Origin: Nepenthes gracilis
Lineage: Eukaryota; Streptophyta; Magnoliopsida; Caryophyllales; Nepenthaceae
Length of the DNA: 64,000 nt
Direction: 5' to 3'
Assembly: GCA_033239525.1 (NCBI GenBank)
Contig: BSYO01000003.1
Coordinates: 12,766,001-12,830,000 of the forward strand
How positions within the stretch are numbered: position 1 is the first letter of the stretch; each line of letters opens with the position of its first letter. The notes beneath the pieces were generated by a model. The model was not told the origin of the DNA. It worked only from the letters and a program-made list of their open reading frames with translations, and searched no databases. Shown piece after piece: positions 35,880 to 47,095 of this stretch. The position numbers and the translations under genes were made by a program.

Positions 35880-38386
35880 TGTAACGGCCCAGATTCTAGA
35901 ACATAGGAAATTCAAGTCTTCATAATCCGGTCAATGCAGTGGACCGAAAAAAGATAATAAGAAAAATAAATCGGCCTTAAGATAAAATCCAGTTTGACCC
36001 TTGCATGATGAAAAGAGGTCGGTTACTCGATGAAAATCGAGTCTGGCTTTACTTGATGAAAATCAAGTCCGCCTTGTGAGAAGAAAACGGCTCCTTGATG
36101 ATGAAATCCAAATCGGCTTAGAAGTGAATTTCCAAACCGGCCGTAAGGTATGAGGTTGAAATCGGCCTTGAAAGAGTGCATTGTGTGTGAAGTGAGGCCA
36201 AGTAACTTTGTATGTTGAGGCCGGAGTAGATTATGGGTTGGAAGAAGAAGAAGAAAGGCGAAGTTGATGTTGATGAAGGAGCTGGAGTGATGATATTGGT
36301 GAAGCGAAAGTGTGAATGCTGGATTAATATTGAAGGAAAATGTTAAAGGTAAGTAAAATCTAAGGTCAACACAGTTGATTGGAATGTGTACGAAGGAGTA
36401 ATCCGATCAACGTAAAATGTTGACCGGAAAGCGTGAATGGAAGGAAGGAAGGAAAGAGGGAGAGCAATCCGGTGTTCAGCCGATAGTTGACGGAATGTAT
36501 TTAAGTGAGAGGATTAAAAGCGGTCAAGGAAAATTAATGAGGAAACACTTCGGGAATGCACTTACATAAATAATCTAGCTAATCACAAAATATTTTGGAA
36601 ATGTAAAATCATAAATGACACTCTTTGGAAAATGTAGAGCCATAAATAACGGACACCAAACCTAAGGGCTATAAATGAGGACTAGAGAAGTATCGAGAAA
36701 ATGACACTCAAGTAAAAGTTTTTAGTAAAGAAAGAGCAAAATTTCACGGCAAAAGTAAAAGGAATCCAGGCAAGAGTACTCACCTTATTTTAATATGAAG
36801 TTGTTAAATCCTTTTATCCGATATTTTTATGGTGATGTTTTAATATGTATGAAGTTTGTTTTATGTATGAAATGTGTTATGTTCATCAAATTTAGGAAAG
36901 AATTATTCTAAGTTGCAAGCTTAAAAAGAAATCGATGTTCTACTTAATTGTCAAATTATATAAACTTTGTAATTGCATAGAAATCCGGTTTCGTGACTCA
37001 ATTTCCGTAAAAGAACTTTGGATTTTGTTGCTTGAGTTTTGCTGTATTAAAAATTGAAATCGCACTGCTGCACTTGGAATTGAAATTGAAATCGGCTTTT
37101 GATCGAAGTCGGCCATTGGCATTTAAAATCAAGTCGGCTTTTGGCACTTAGAAATAGAAATCGGCTTTTGGTACTTAGAAATCGAAATCGACCGTGCGTA
37201 CTTGAATTCAAACCGAGTCGAGAACACTTGATTTTGAAACCGGCCCTAAGTCGCATACAAAACCGCCTTGTGCACCTGAATTCAAAACCGTTCGAGAGTG
37301 TGGAATTTGAACTCAGTTGAAGAACTCCGGATTGTGAATAGAAAAGGACTCCGGGCACTTTAAATCAAAAGCACTCCATTTTGAAAATGAAAAGTACTCC
37401 GTCCATTTGAAAAGAAGAGTACTCGCCCCTTTAAAAAGAAAAAGTACTGGCCCCTTTGAAAAGAAAAGTATTTCACGGATTTTGAAAAAGAAAAGTACTC
37501 CAAAAGCACTGATTTTGAAAAGAAAAGTATTTCGGATTTTGAAAAGAANNNNNNNNNNNNNNNNNNNNNNNNNNNNNNNNNNNNNNNNNNNNNNNNNNNN
37601 NNNNNNNNNNNNNNNNNNNNNNNNNNNNNNNNNNNNNNNNNNNNNNNNTTGGACTACGGCCCGTATGCGGGTTAAAGGCATTACCTCCGCCCCGCGAGGA
37701 TCATAATGAGGGGATACGACTTTAGGTTGTGGGGTTACACACAATCCATCCTCGATGTTGTTTGCTCCCTTTCGGTCCCTAAAGATGATAAGAATTTCCA
37801 ATGGTTTTTATGAGTTTTGAGGAAGACAAGATAAGAAGAAAAGAATAAGAAAATTTTGAACTAAAGAAGAAATGACATGTTAATTTTAAATGCTAAGTTA
37901 TGAAACTCTGTTTTGATCTGCTTATATATATATATATATATATATATACTTATGTTTTCTGCATGTGAGTATTCTGCTGGACTTTGTGGCTCACTCTTGC
38001 TATTTTCAGATGAAGAAAGGCTTATGGAGGACGAAGTTGAGTAAGATCTTATGATGTAGCTTGATGACATAACTGGCCTGAGCTAATCTAGGAAGAGCTT
38101 TATTTATCTTTTTCCTTTTGATGTTTTGAGGAAACTTGTAAAATTGTTTCGCTGTTATGAACCTATTAATGTTAGCATGTTTCCGTGATTTTTTTTGGAT
38201 ACTGGGATTAATATGTCTAGAAAGCATCTCTTATAGTTCGGCATCATGAAATCCTGTGTGTGAAAGAAAAGAAAAATTTTTATGTCCACTTAATTATTGT
38301 CTATTAATTCTAAATTAAGGTAAGGAATTTAGGCTTGACGGAGGTTCTATATGGTAAAAAAAAAAAGAAAAAGCCGGTCCGTCATA
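35880..38386 (+). mobile_element. LTR1 of array (unit 1), incomplete because of a gap
   Basis: It starts TGTAACGGCCCAGATTC after the polypurine tract agtgggggagat and ends TCCGTCATA. About 2.5 kb are present, including 100 N, against 2.91 kb in LTR2 and LTR3, so about 0.4-0.5 kb are missing at the gap. It lacks the 53-bp segment of the parental LTRs and carries many single-base losses (for example gtcggttactc where other copies have gtccagatttactc near 36020). TATA box at 36670-36676; TA tract at about 37922-37947. Confidence 0.85.
37549..37648. other. Assembly gap (100 N)
   Basis: Exactly 100 undetermined bases. A round 100 is commonly used for a gap of unknown size. It lies inside LTR1, between the gaaaagtactcc repeats and the conserved ttggactacggcccgtatg block. 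Confidence 1.
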
Positions 38387-38582
38387 GGAATATTACCTAT
38401 CAATTCAGGTCCTAATTTTTTGATTACTTATTCTTTTGAGGAAAGTTCTATCAGATTCTTTTCATAGATATCTCCATCTAGGAGATAAGATTCATCGAAT
38501 TCTCAACGTAGAATTTTCCTCTAGTTATCCATCTACTTATTATCTTGCTTGCAAATTTCAGTCTTTTCATAACTTAACTTTC
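38387..38582 (-). repeat. Flank fragment of unit 2
   Basis: Same piece of LTR A as in the other units, starting GGAATATTACC after LTR1 and ending taactttc before gggacgggacc. It shares with units 1, 3 and 4 the derived bases atcag, tctcaacg, cctctag and ccatctac that the parental flank at 63463 does not have. Confidence 0.85.
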
Positions 38583-41233
38583 GGGACGGGACCATGAGAT
38601 TATGTGTGGATTATCGTGAACCGAACAAAATTACCATCAAGAACAAATATCCTCTGCTAAGAATTGATGACCTCCTTGACCAATTACAAGGAGCTTGTGT
38701 ATTTTAAAAATCGACCTTAGATCCGGATATCATCGACCGGATCGAAAGGAGGATATAGCAAAGACAGGCGTTCGGACTAGATATGGAAATTATGAATTTG
38801 TAGTGATGCCTTTTGGGTTGACTAATGCTCCAGCCGTCTTTATGAACTTGATGAATCGAATTTTTCAACCATACCTGGACAAGTTTGTGATCGTCTTTAT
38901 TGGCGGCGTCCTTGTGTATTCGAAAAGCTATGAGGAACATGAGGGTCATTTACGGACTACACTCCGGATCCTTAGGGAGCATCAGTTTGTTCGCCAAATT
39001 AAAAAAGTGCGAATTTTGGTTAGAGGAAGTCGGATTCCTTGGTCACGTCATCTCTAAAGAAGGGATTTCCGTCGACCCTAAGAAAGTGGAAGCAGTGGTA
39101 AAGTGGAACCAGCCAACCTCTGTGACCGAAGTGCAAAGCTTCTTAGGCTTGGCTGGATACTGTAGACGGTTTGTGAAAAACTTCTCCCAAATCGCTTTGC
39201 CACTCACGCAGTTAACAAAGAAGGATGCCAAGTTTGAGTGGACCAAGGATTGTGAAGAGAGTTTCCAGACACTTAAAGATCGGTTAACTTCTGCTCCGGT
39301 CCTGACCATTCCAAATGGATCAGGAGGACTGATTATTTATTGCGATGCCCCAAAGATTGGGTTAGGCTGTGTTTTAATGCAACACGGAAGGGTAATTGTC
39401 TATGGTCACGACAGGTTGAAGGATCATGAAAGGAATTATCCAACTCACCATTTGGAATTAGCCGTAATAGTGTTTGCATTGAAAATGCAGGGGCATTTCC
39501 TATATGGTGAGAGATTCTTGGTCTACTCCGATCATAAGAGTCTAAAGTATTTATTCTCGAAGGGCTGAACATGAGGCGAGAGAAGGTGGATTGAATTCTG
39601 AAGGACTATGATTGTGAAACCGTGCACGAACCAGGGAAAGGCCAATGTAGTTGCCAATGCACTAAGTAGACAACCTGGTATTCTGGCTAGAATGCAAGTC
39701 AAGCAAATGGAAATGCTGGACTGTCTCATGTAATATGATGTCCAGCATTATGTGCAAGGAAAGCGGATGATCTTGGCGTACCTTCAAGTTCAGCCAGAGA
39801 TGATAAATGAGGTAAAGGGATGTCAGGCGAATGATTCTTTCCTTGTAAAGATCATGAGTGAGCTGGACAAAGAATCCCAAAGTGATTTTCATGTTATGCT
39901 GGATGGAGCATTAAGATTTAGGAATCGGTTATGTGTGCCAGACAACAAAGAATTAAAGGAGAAAATTCTTAAGGAAGCCCATCGATCCCGTTATACGATT
40001 CACCCAGGAGCCAGTAAGATGTATCAAGATTTACAGAAAATATTTTTGTGGAGGAATATGAAAGAGGATATTGCAGCTTACGTGGAAAAGTGCCTTGTAT
40101 GCCAACAAGTAAAGACCGAAAAGAAAGCAACCGTCAGGTTATTGCTGACCAATGCCATTTCAGCTGGAAATGGGAAGACATTGCCATGGATTTTGTGACG
40201 GTTTGCCCAGACGCGCGAGAAGCATGATGCTATTTGGGTGATTGTTGACCGACTAACAAAGTCAGTCCATTTCACGGCGGCAATCCGGACGACTTACTCG
40301 CATGATAAACTGGCTCAGCTGTACGTAAACGAGGTTGTCAGACTTCATGGTGTGCCAGTTTCTATTGTATCAAATAGAGACCCTCGCTTTGTTTCAAAGT
40401 TCTGGAAAAGTCTACATAAAGAATTGGGGATAGAATTAAAATTCAATACCGCTTTTCATCCCCAAACTGACAACCAGTCAGAACAGACTATCCAGATCCT
40501 TGAGGATATGTTAAGGGCCTCGGTCTTAGAGATGAAAGAGGCTTGGGATAAATCATTAGCTCTAGCAGAGTTTGCTTATAATAACAGTTACCAGGCCAGC
40601 ATTGGCATGGCTCCTTTCGAGGCCTTGTATGGAAGAAAATGTAGGTCGCCGATTCACTTGGAGGAGCACGGAGAAAAAAGGATTTTGGGTCCAGACATTA
40701 TTAAAGAGACGGCAGAAAAGATAAAGTTATTACATGAGAATCTCAGGGTAGCCGGAGAGCGAGACAAAAGAGCTATGCGAGATCGGAGAAGATCGCATTA
40801 GAATTTGAAAAAGGTGATTTTATATTCCTAAAGGTGTCGCCATCCAAGGGGAAATACAGATTCGGGGTAAAAGGGAAGCTGAAGCCACGATTTATTGGCC
40901 CTTTTGAAATTCTAGAAAGGATCGGAGAAGTAGCTTACAGACTTGCACTACCTCCAAACTTGGCAGAAGTACATGATGTGTTTCATGTATGAATGCTTCG
41001 GAGGTATGTCCATGATCCTATTCATGTAATTGAGTTTGAACCTTTGACAATTTACAAGGACTGTCCTATGTTGAGAAACCGATAAAAATCTTGGATCGAA
41101 AGGAACATAGATTACGCACCAAATCAATCGCTCTAAAAAGGCGCTCTGGAAGAGTCACACACCCGAAGAGGCAACTTGGGAACGAGAGGAAGAGATTTGG
41201 AACAAATACCCGTATTTATTTTCTCGAGGTTAG
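38583..41233 (+). pseudogene. pol: Partial pol of unit 2, frameshifted
   Basis: It covers reverse transcriptase from [10 protein letters not shown] to the end of integrase and chromodomain. The catalytic box reads [10 protein letters not shown] at about 38898-38925, so both catalytic Asp of FIDD are changed to Gly (GACGAC to GGCGGC), unlike all other copies. Open pieces are at 38695-39057 and 38900-39568 (different frames of reverse transcriptase/RNase H), 39752-40198 (integrase zinc finger) and 40238-40801 (integrase core, with SNRDPRF). Breaks fall mostly on CAG, CTG or CCAGG (for example the stretch near 40130-40280). The integrase tail is shifted after 40800. Confidence 0.85.
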
Positions 41234-41281
41234 TAACTTTATTTAAAATTTTGAGGATGAAATTTCTATAAGTGGGGAGAT

Positions 41282-43730
41282 TGTAACGGCCCAGATTCTA
41301 GAACATAGGAAATTCAAGTCTTCATAATCCGGTCAATGCCCGATAGACCCAAAAAAGATAATAAGAAAAATAAATCGGCCTTAAGATAAAATCCAGTTTG
41401 ACCCTTGCATGATGAAAAGAGGTCCAGATTTACTCGATGAAAATCGAGTCTGGCTTTTACTTGATGAAAATCAAGTCCGGCCTTGTGAGAAGAAAACGGG
41501 CTCCTTGATGATGAAATCCAAATCGGCTTAGAAGTGAATTTCCAAACCGGCCGTAAGGTATGAGGTTGAAATCGGCCTTGAAGAGTGCATTGTGTGTGAA
41601 GTGAGGCCGAAGTAACTTTGTATGTTGAGGCCGGAGTAGATTATGGGTTCAAGAAGAAGAAGAAAGGCCGAAGTTGATGTTGATGAAGGAGCTGGAGTGA
41701 TGATATTGGTGAAGCGAAAGTGTGAATGCTGGATTAATATTGAAGGAAAATGTTAAAGGTAAGTAAAATGGTCAACACCGGTTAGTGGAATGTGTACGAA
41801 GGAGTAATCCGATCAACGTAAAATGTTGACCGGAAAACGTGAATGGAAGGAAGGAAGGGAAAGAGGAGAGCAATCCGGTCAACGCCCGATAGTTGACCGG
41901 AATGTATTTAAGTGAGAGGATTAAAAGCGGTCAAGGAAAATTAATGAGGAAACACTTCGGGAATGCACGACATAAATAATCTAGCTAATCACAAAATATT
42001 TTGGAAATGTAAAATCATAAATGACACTCTTTGGAAAATGTAGAGCCATAAATAACGGACACCAAACCTAAGGGCTATAAATGAGGACTAGAGAAGTATC
42101 AGAAAATGACACTCAGTAAAAGTTTTTAGTAAAGAAAGAGCAAAATTTCACGGCAAAAGTAAAAAGGAATCCAGGCAAGAGTACTCACCTTATTTTAATA
42201 TGAAGTTGTTCTGTCCTTTTATCTGATATTTTTATGAACTGATGTTTTAATATGTATGAAGTTTGTTTTATGTATGAAATGTGTTATGTTCATCAAATTT
42301 AGGAAAGAATTATTCTAAGTTGCAAGCTTAAAAAGAAATCCTGATGTTCTACTTAATTGTCAAATTATATAAACTTTGGTAATTGCATAGAAATCCGGTT
42401 TTCAGGACTCCAATTTTTCCGTAAAAAGAACTTTGGATTTTGTTGCTTCGGTTTTGCTGTATTAAAAATTGAAATCGGCACTGCTGCACTTGGAATTGAA
42501 ATTGAAATCGGCTTTTGATCGAAGTCGGCCATTGGCATTTAAAAATCGAAGTCGGCTTTTGGCACTTAGAAATAGAAATCGGCTTTTGGTACTTAGAAAT
42601 CGAAATCGACCGTGCGTACTTGAATTCGAAACCGGTCGAGAACACTTGATTTTGAAACCGGCCCTAAGTCGCATACAAAACCGGCCTTGTGCACCTGAAT
42701 TCAAAACCGTCCGAGAGTGTGGAATTTGAACTGGTTGAAGAACTCGGATTGTGAATAGAAAAGGACTCGGGCACTTAACCGAAAAGCACTCGGATTTTGA
42801 AAATGAAAAGTACTCCGTCCATTTGAAAAGAAAAGTACTCCGTCCCTTTAAAAGAAAAGTACTCCGTCCCTTTGAAAAGAAAAGTACTCTGGATTTTGAA
42901 AAGAAAAGTACTCGAAAAAGCACTCGGATTTTGAAAAGAAAAGTATTTGATTTTGAAAAGAAAAGCACTCCGTTTTTATAGATTGATTTTAAATGAAAAA
43001 GAACTCGGACTTTTGATGAAAAGAACTCCGATTTTAGAACTTCGGATTTTGAAGAACTCCGTCCTTTTTGAAGAACTCCGTCCTTTTTGATGAACTCCGC
43101 CCTTTTAGAAGAACTCCTAGTCTAAGGAAAATACTTCCTACTTTGATGAATAAGACTTATGACTTTTGATTAAAGAATCTTTGACTTTAAAATGATTAAA
43201 GGAAAGATCTTACGGACTTCAAATGATGAAGTTAAGAACAAGGCTATAAGAACAAGAAAAATATATGTAATCCGGACAGCAAGTGGAACTCTATGACTTC
43301 CTACCTTTGAACTATGATCGATGGCCATTAAAAGATATGAACTACGAACTGAGTTTTCATTTAACTTGCTGTTAAAGATGGATGAAGGATATTGGAGTGA
43401 CACTCGAGGATTGCCTCCTGGGCCATGGGAGGGAACCTTTTGGTAGCATAAGACTGTTGGACTACGGCCCCGTATGCCGGGTTAAAGGCATTACCTCCCG
43501 CCCATGAGGATCATAATGAGGGGATACGACTTTAGGTTGTGGGGTTACACACAATCCATCCTCGATGTTGTTTGCTCCCTTTCGGTCCCTAAAGATGATA
43601 AGAATTTCCAATGGTTTTATGAGTTTTGAGAAGACAAGATAAGAAGAAAAGAATAAGAAAATTTTGAACTAAAGAAGAAATGACATGTTAATTTTAAATC
43701 GCTAAGTTATGAAACTCTGTTTTGATCTCG

Positions 43731-43766
<36 letters not shown>

Positions 43767-44195
43767 TCTGCATGTGAGTATTCTGCTGGACTTTGTGGCT
43801 CACTCTTGCTATTTTGAGATGAAGAAAGGCTTATGGAGGACGAAGTTGAGTAAGATCTTATGATGTAGCTTGATGACATAAACTGGCTTTGAGCTAATCT
43901 AGGAAGAGCTTTATTTATCTTTTTCCTTTTGATGTTTTGAGGAAACTTGTAAAATTGTTTCGCTGTTATGAACCTATTAATGTTAGCATGTTTCCGTGAT
44001 TTTTTTGGATACGGGATTAATATGTCTAGAAAGCATCTCTTATAGTTCGGCATCATGAAATCCTGTGTGTGAAAGAAAAGAAAAATTTTTATGTCCACTT
44101 AATTATTGTCTATTAATTCTAAATTAAGGTAAGGAATTTAGGCTTGACGGAGGTTCTATATGGTAAAAAAAAAAAGAAAAAGCCGGTCCGTCATA
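41282..44195 (+). mobile_element. LTR2 of array
   Basis: 2914 bp, from TGTAACGGCCCAGATTC to TCCGTCATA, after the polypurine tract aagtggggagat. It is array type: no 53-bp segment, T before cttatgatg (43857), A in ctcttatag. TATA box at 42076-42082. Between 42770 and 43100 runs the degenerate gaaaagtactccgtccctttgaaaag repeat. TA microsatellite at about 43733-43763. Several CTG/CAG sites are altered (aaactggctttgag at 43880 for aactggcctgag). Confidence 0.85.
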
Positions 44196-44391
44196 GGAAT
44201 ATTACCTATCAATTCAGGTCCTAATTTTTTGATTACTTATTCTTTTGAGGAAAGTTCTATCAGATTCTTTTCATAGATATCTCCATCTAGGAGATAAGAT
44301 TCATCGAATTCTCAACGTAGAATTTTCCTCTAGTTATCCATCTACTTATTATCTTGCTTGCAAATTTCAGTCTTTTCATAACTTAACTTTC
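44196..44391 (-). repeat. Flank fragment of unit 3
   Basis: Cleanest copy of the flank fragment: GGAATATTACC to ttaactttc, then aggacgggacc of pol. The junction shows a single shared A between host LTR (ctttcA) and pol (Aggacggg), so there is essentially no microhomology. Confidence 0.9.
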
Positions 44392-47046
44392 AGGACGGGA
44401 CCATGAGATTATGTGTGGATTATCGTGAACTGAACAAAATTACCATCAAGAACAAATATCCTCTGCCAAGAATTGATGACCTCCTTGACCAATTACAAGG
44501 AGCTTGTGTATTTTTAAAAATCGACCTTAGATCCGGATATCATCAGCTTCGGATCAGAAAGGAGGATATAGCAAAGACGGCGTTCCGGACTAGATATGGA
44601 AATTATGAATTTGTAGTGATGCCTTTTGGGTTGACTAATGCTCCAGCCGTCTTTATGAACTTGATGAATCGAATTTTTCAACCATACCTGGACAAGTTTG
44701 TGATCGTCTTTATTGACGACGTCCTTGTGTATTCGAAAAGCTATGAGGAACATGAGGGTCATTTACGGACTACACTCCAGATCCTTAGGGAGCATCAGCT
44801 GTTCGCCAAATTAAAAAAGTGCGAATTTTGGTTAGAGGAAGTCGGATTCCTTGGTCACGTCATCTCTAAAGAAGGGATTTCCGTCGACCCTAAGAAAGTG
44901 GAAGCAGTGGTAAAGTGGAACCAGCCAACCTCTGTGACCGAAGTGCAAAGCTTCTTAGGCTTGGCTGGATACTGTAGACGGTTTGTGAAAAACTTCTCCC
45001 AAATCGCTTTGCCACTCACGCAGTTAACAAAGAAGGATGCCAAGTTTGAGTGGACCAAGGATTGTGAAGAGAGTTTCCAGACACTTAAAGATCGGTTAAC
45101 TTCTGCTCCGGTCCTGACCATTCCAAATGGATCAGGAGGACTGATTATTTATTGCGATGCCCCAAAGATTGGGTTAGGCTGTGTTTTAATGCAACACGGA
45201 AGGGTAATTGTCTATGGGTCACGACAGTTGAAGGATCATGAAAGGAATTATCCAACTCACCATTTGGAATTAGCCGTAATAGTGTTTGCATTGAAAATCT
45301 GGGGGCATTTCCTATATGGTGAGAGATTCTTGGTCTACTCCGATCATAAGAGTCTAAAGTATTTATTCTCCCAGAAGGAACTGAACATGAGGCAGAGAAG
45401 GTGGATTGAATTCCTGAAGGACTATGATTGTGAAATCCGGTACGAACCAGGAAAGGCCAATGTAGTTGCCAATGCACTAAGTAGACAACCTGGTATTGGC
45501 TAGAATGCAAGTCAAGCAAATGGAAATCTTTGGACTGTCTCATGTAATATGATGTCCAGCATTATGTGCAAGGAAAGCGGATGATCTTGGCGTACCTTCA
45601 AGTTCAGCCAGAGATGATAAATGAGGTAAAGGGATGTCGGCGAATGATTCTTTCCTTGTAAAGATCATGAGTGAGCTGGACAAAGAATCCCAAAGTGATT
45701 TTCATGTTATCTTTGGATGGAGCATTAAGATTTAGGAATCGGTTATGTGTGCGGACATAACAAAGAATTAAAGGAGAAAATTCTTAAGGAAGCCCATCGA
45801 TCCCGTTATACGATTCACCCAGAGAGCGAGTAAGATGTATCAAGATTTACAGAAAATATTTTTGTGGAGGAATATGAAGAGGGATATTGCAGCTTACGTG
45901 GAAAAGTGCCTTGTATGCCAACAAGTAAAGACCGAAAGAAAGCAACCGTCTGGGTTATTGCAACCAATGCCATTTCCAGGCTGGAAATGGGAAGACATTG
46001 CCATGGATTTTGTGACCAGTTTGCCCAGGACGCCAAGGAAGCATGATGCTATTTGGGTGATTGTTGACCGACTAACAAAGTCAGTCCATTTCCTGGCAAT
46101 CCGGACGACTTACTCGCATGATAAACTGGCTCAGCTGTACGTAAACGAGGTTGTCAGACTTCATGGTGTGCCAGTTTCTATTGTATCAAATAGAGACCCT
46201 CGCTTTGTTTCAAAGTTCTGGAAAAGTCTACATAAAGAATTGGGGATAGAATTAAAATTCAATACCGCTTTTCATCCCCAAACTGACAACCAGTCAGAAC
46301 AGACTATCCAGATCCTTGAGGATATGTTAAGGGCCTCGGTCTTAGAGATGAAAGAGGCTTGGGATAAATCATTAGCTCTAGCAGAGTTTGCTTATAATAA
46401 CAGTTACCAGGCCAGCATTGGCATGGCTCCTTTCGAGGCCTTGTATGGAAGAAAATGTAGGTCGCCGATTCACTTGGAGGAGCACGGAGAAAAAAGGATT
46501 TTGGGTCCAGACATTATTAAAGAGACGGCAGAAAAGATAAAGTTATTACATGAGAATCTCAGGGTAGCCCGGAGCAGACAAAAGAGCTATGCAGATCGGA
46601 GAAGATCTGCATTAGAATTTGAAAAAGGTGATTTTATATTCCTAAAGGTGTCGCCATCCAAGGGGAAATACAGATTCGGGGTAAAAGGGAAGCTGAAGCC
46701 ACGATTTATTGGCCCTTTTGAAATTCTAGAAAGGATCGGAGAAGTAGCTTACAGACTTGCACTACCTCCAAACTTGGCAGAAGTACATGATGTGTTTCAT
46801 GTATGAATGCTTCGGAGGTATGTCCATGATCCTATTCATGTAATTGAGTTTGAACCTTTGACAATTTACAAGGACCTGTCCTATGTTGAGAAACCAGTAA
46901 AAATCTTGGATCGAAAGGAACATAGATTACGCACCAAATCAATCGCTCTAAAAGGCGCTCTGGAAGAGTCACACACCGAAGAGGCAACTTGGGAACGAGA
47001 GGAAGAGATTTGGAACAAATACCCGTATTTATTTTCTCGAGGTTAG
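44392..47046 (+). pseudogene. pol: Partial pol of unit 3, least damaged copy
   Basis: 44403-45503 is one open frame of 366 codons: reverse transcriptase from [11 protein letters not shown], the [10 protein letters not shown] and MPFGLTNAP motifs, catalytic [10 protein letters not shown], then RNase H with [18 protein letters not shown] and YSDHKSL. A two-base loss at about 45497 (attggctag for attctggctag) breaks it. 45500-45835 has further indels at CTG/CAG sites. 45835-46806 is an open integrase (CLVCQQ, MDFVTS, SNRDPRF with Asn for the catalytic Asp, then QSEQTIQ with the Glu). A TGA at 46804, shared by all copies that can be read there, separates the C-terminal chromodomain-like part (46807-47046, ILDRKEHRLRTKSI and EEATWERE). 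No gag, protease or N-terminal reverse transcriptase, so no functional product is expected. Confidence 0.9.
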
Positions 47047-47095
47047 TAACTTTATTTAAAATTTTGAGGATGAAATTTCTATAAGTGGGGGAGAT

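Noticed and set aside
42462..42968. 168-codon minus-strand frame in LTR2, with similar frames in the other K LTRs
   Set aside because: It translates the low-complexity gaaaagtactccg repeat backwards into FFSKS-like runs. Length comes from repeat composition, not coding constraint.
46807..47046. Separate small gene after integrase
   Set aside because: It follows the integrase stop in the same frame, and its sequence (ILDRKEHRLRTKSI, EEATWERE) is the usual C-terminal chromodomain part of Tekay pol, so it is the pol tail cut off by a shared stop codon.
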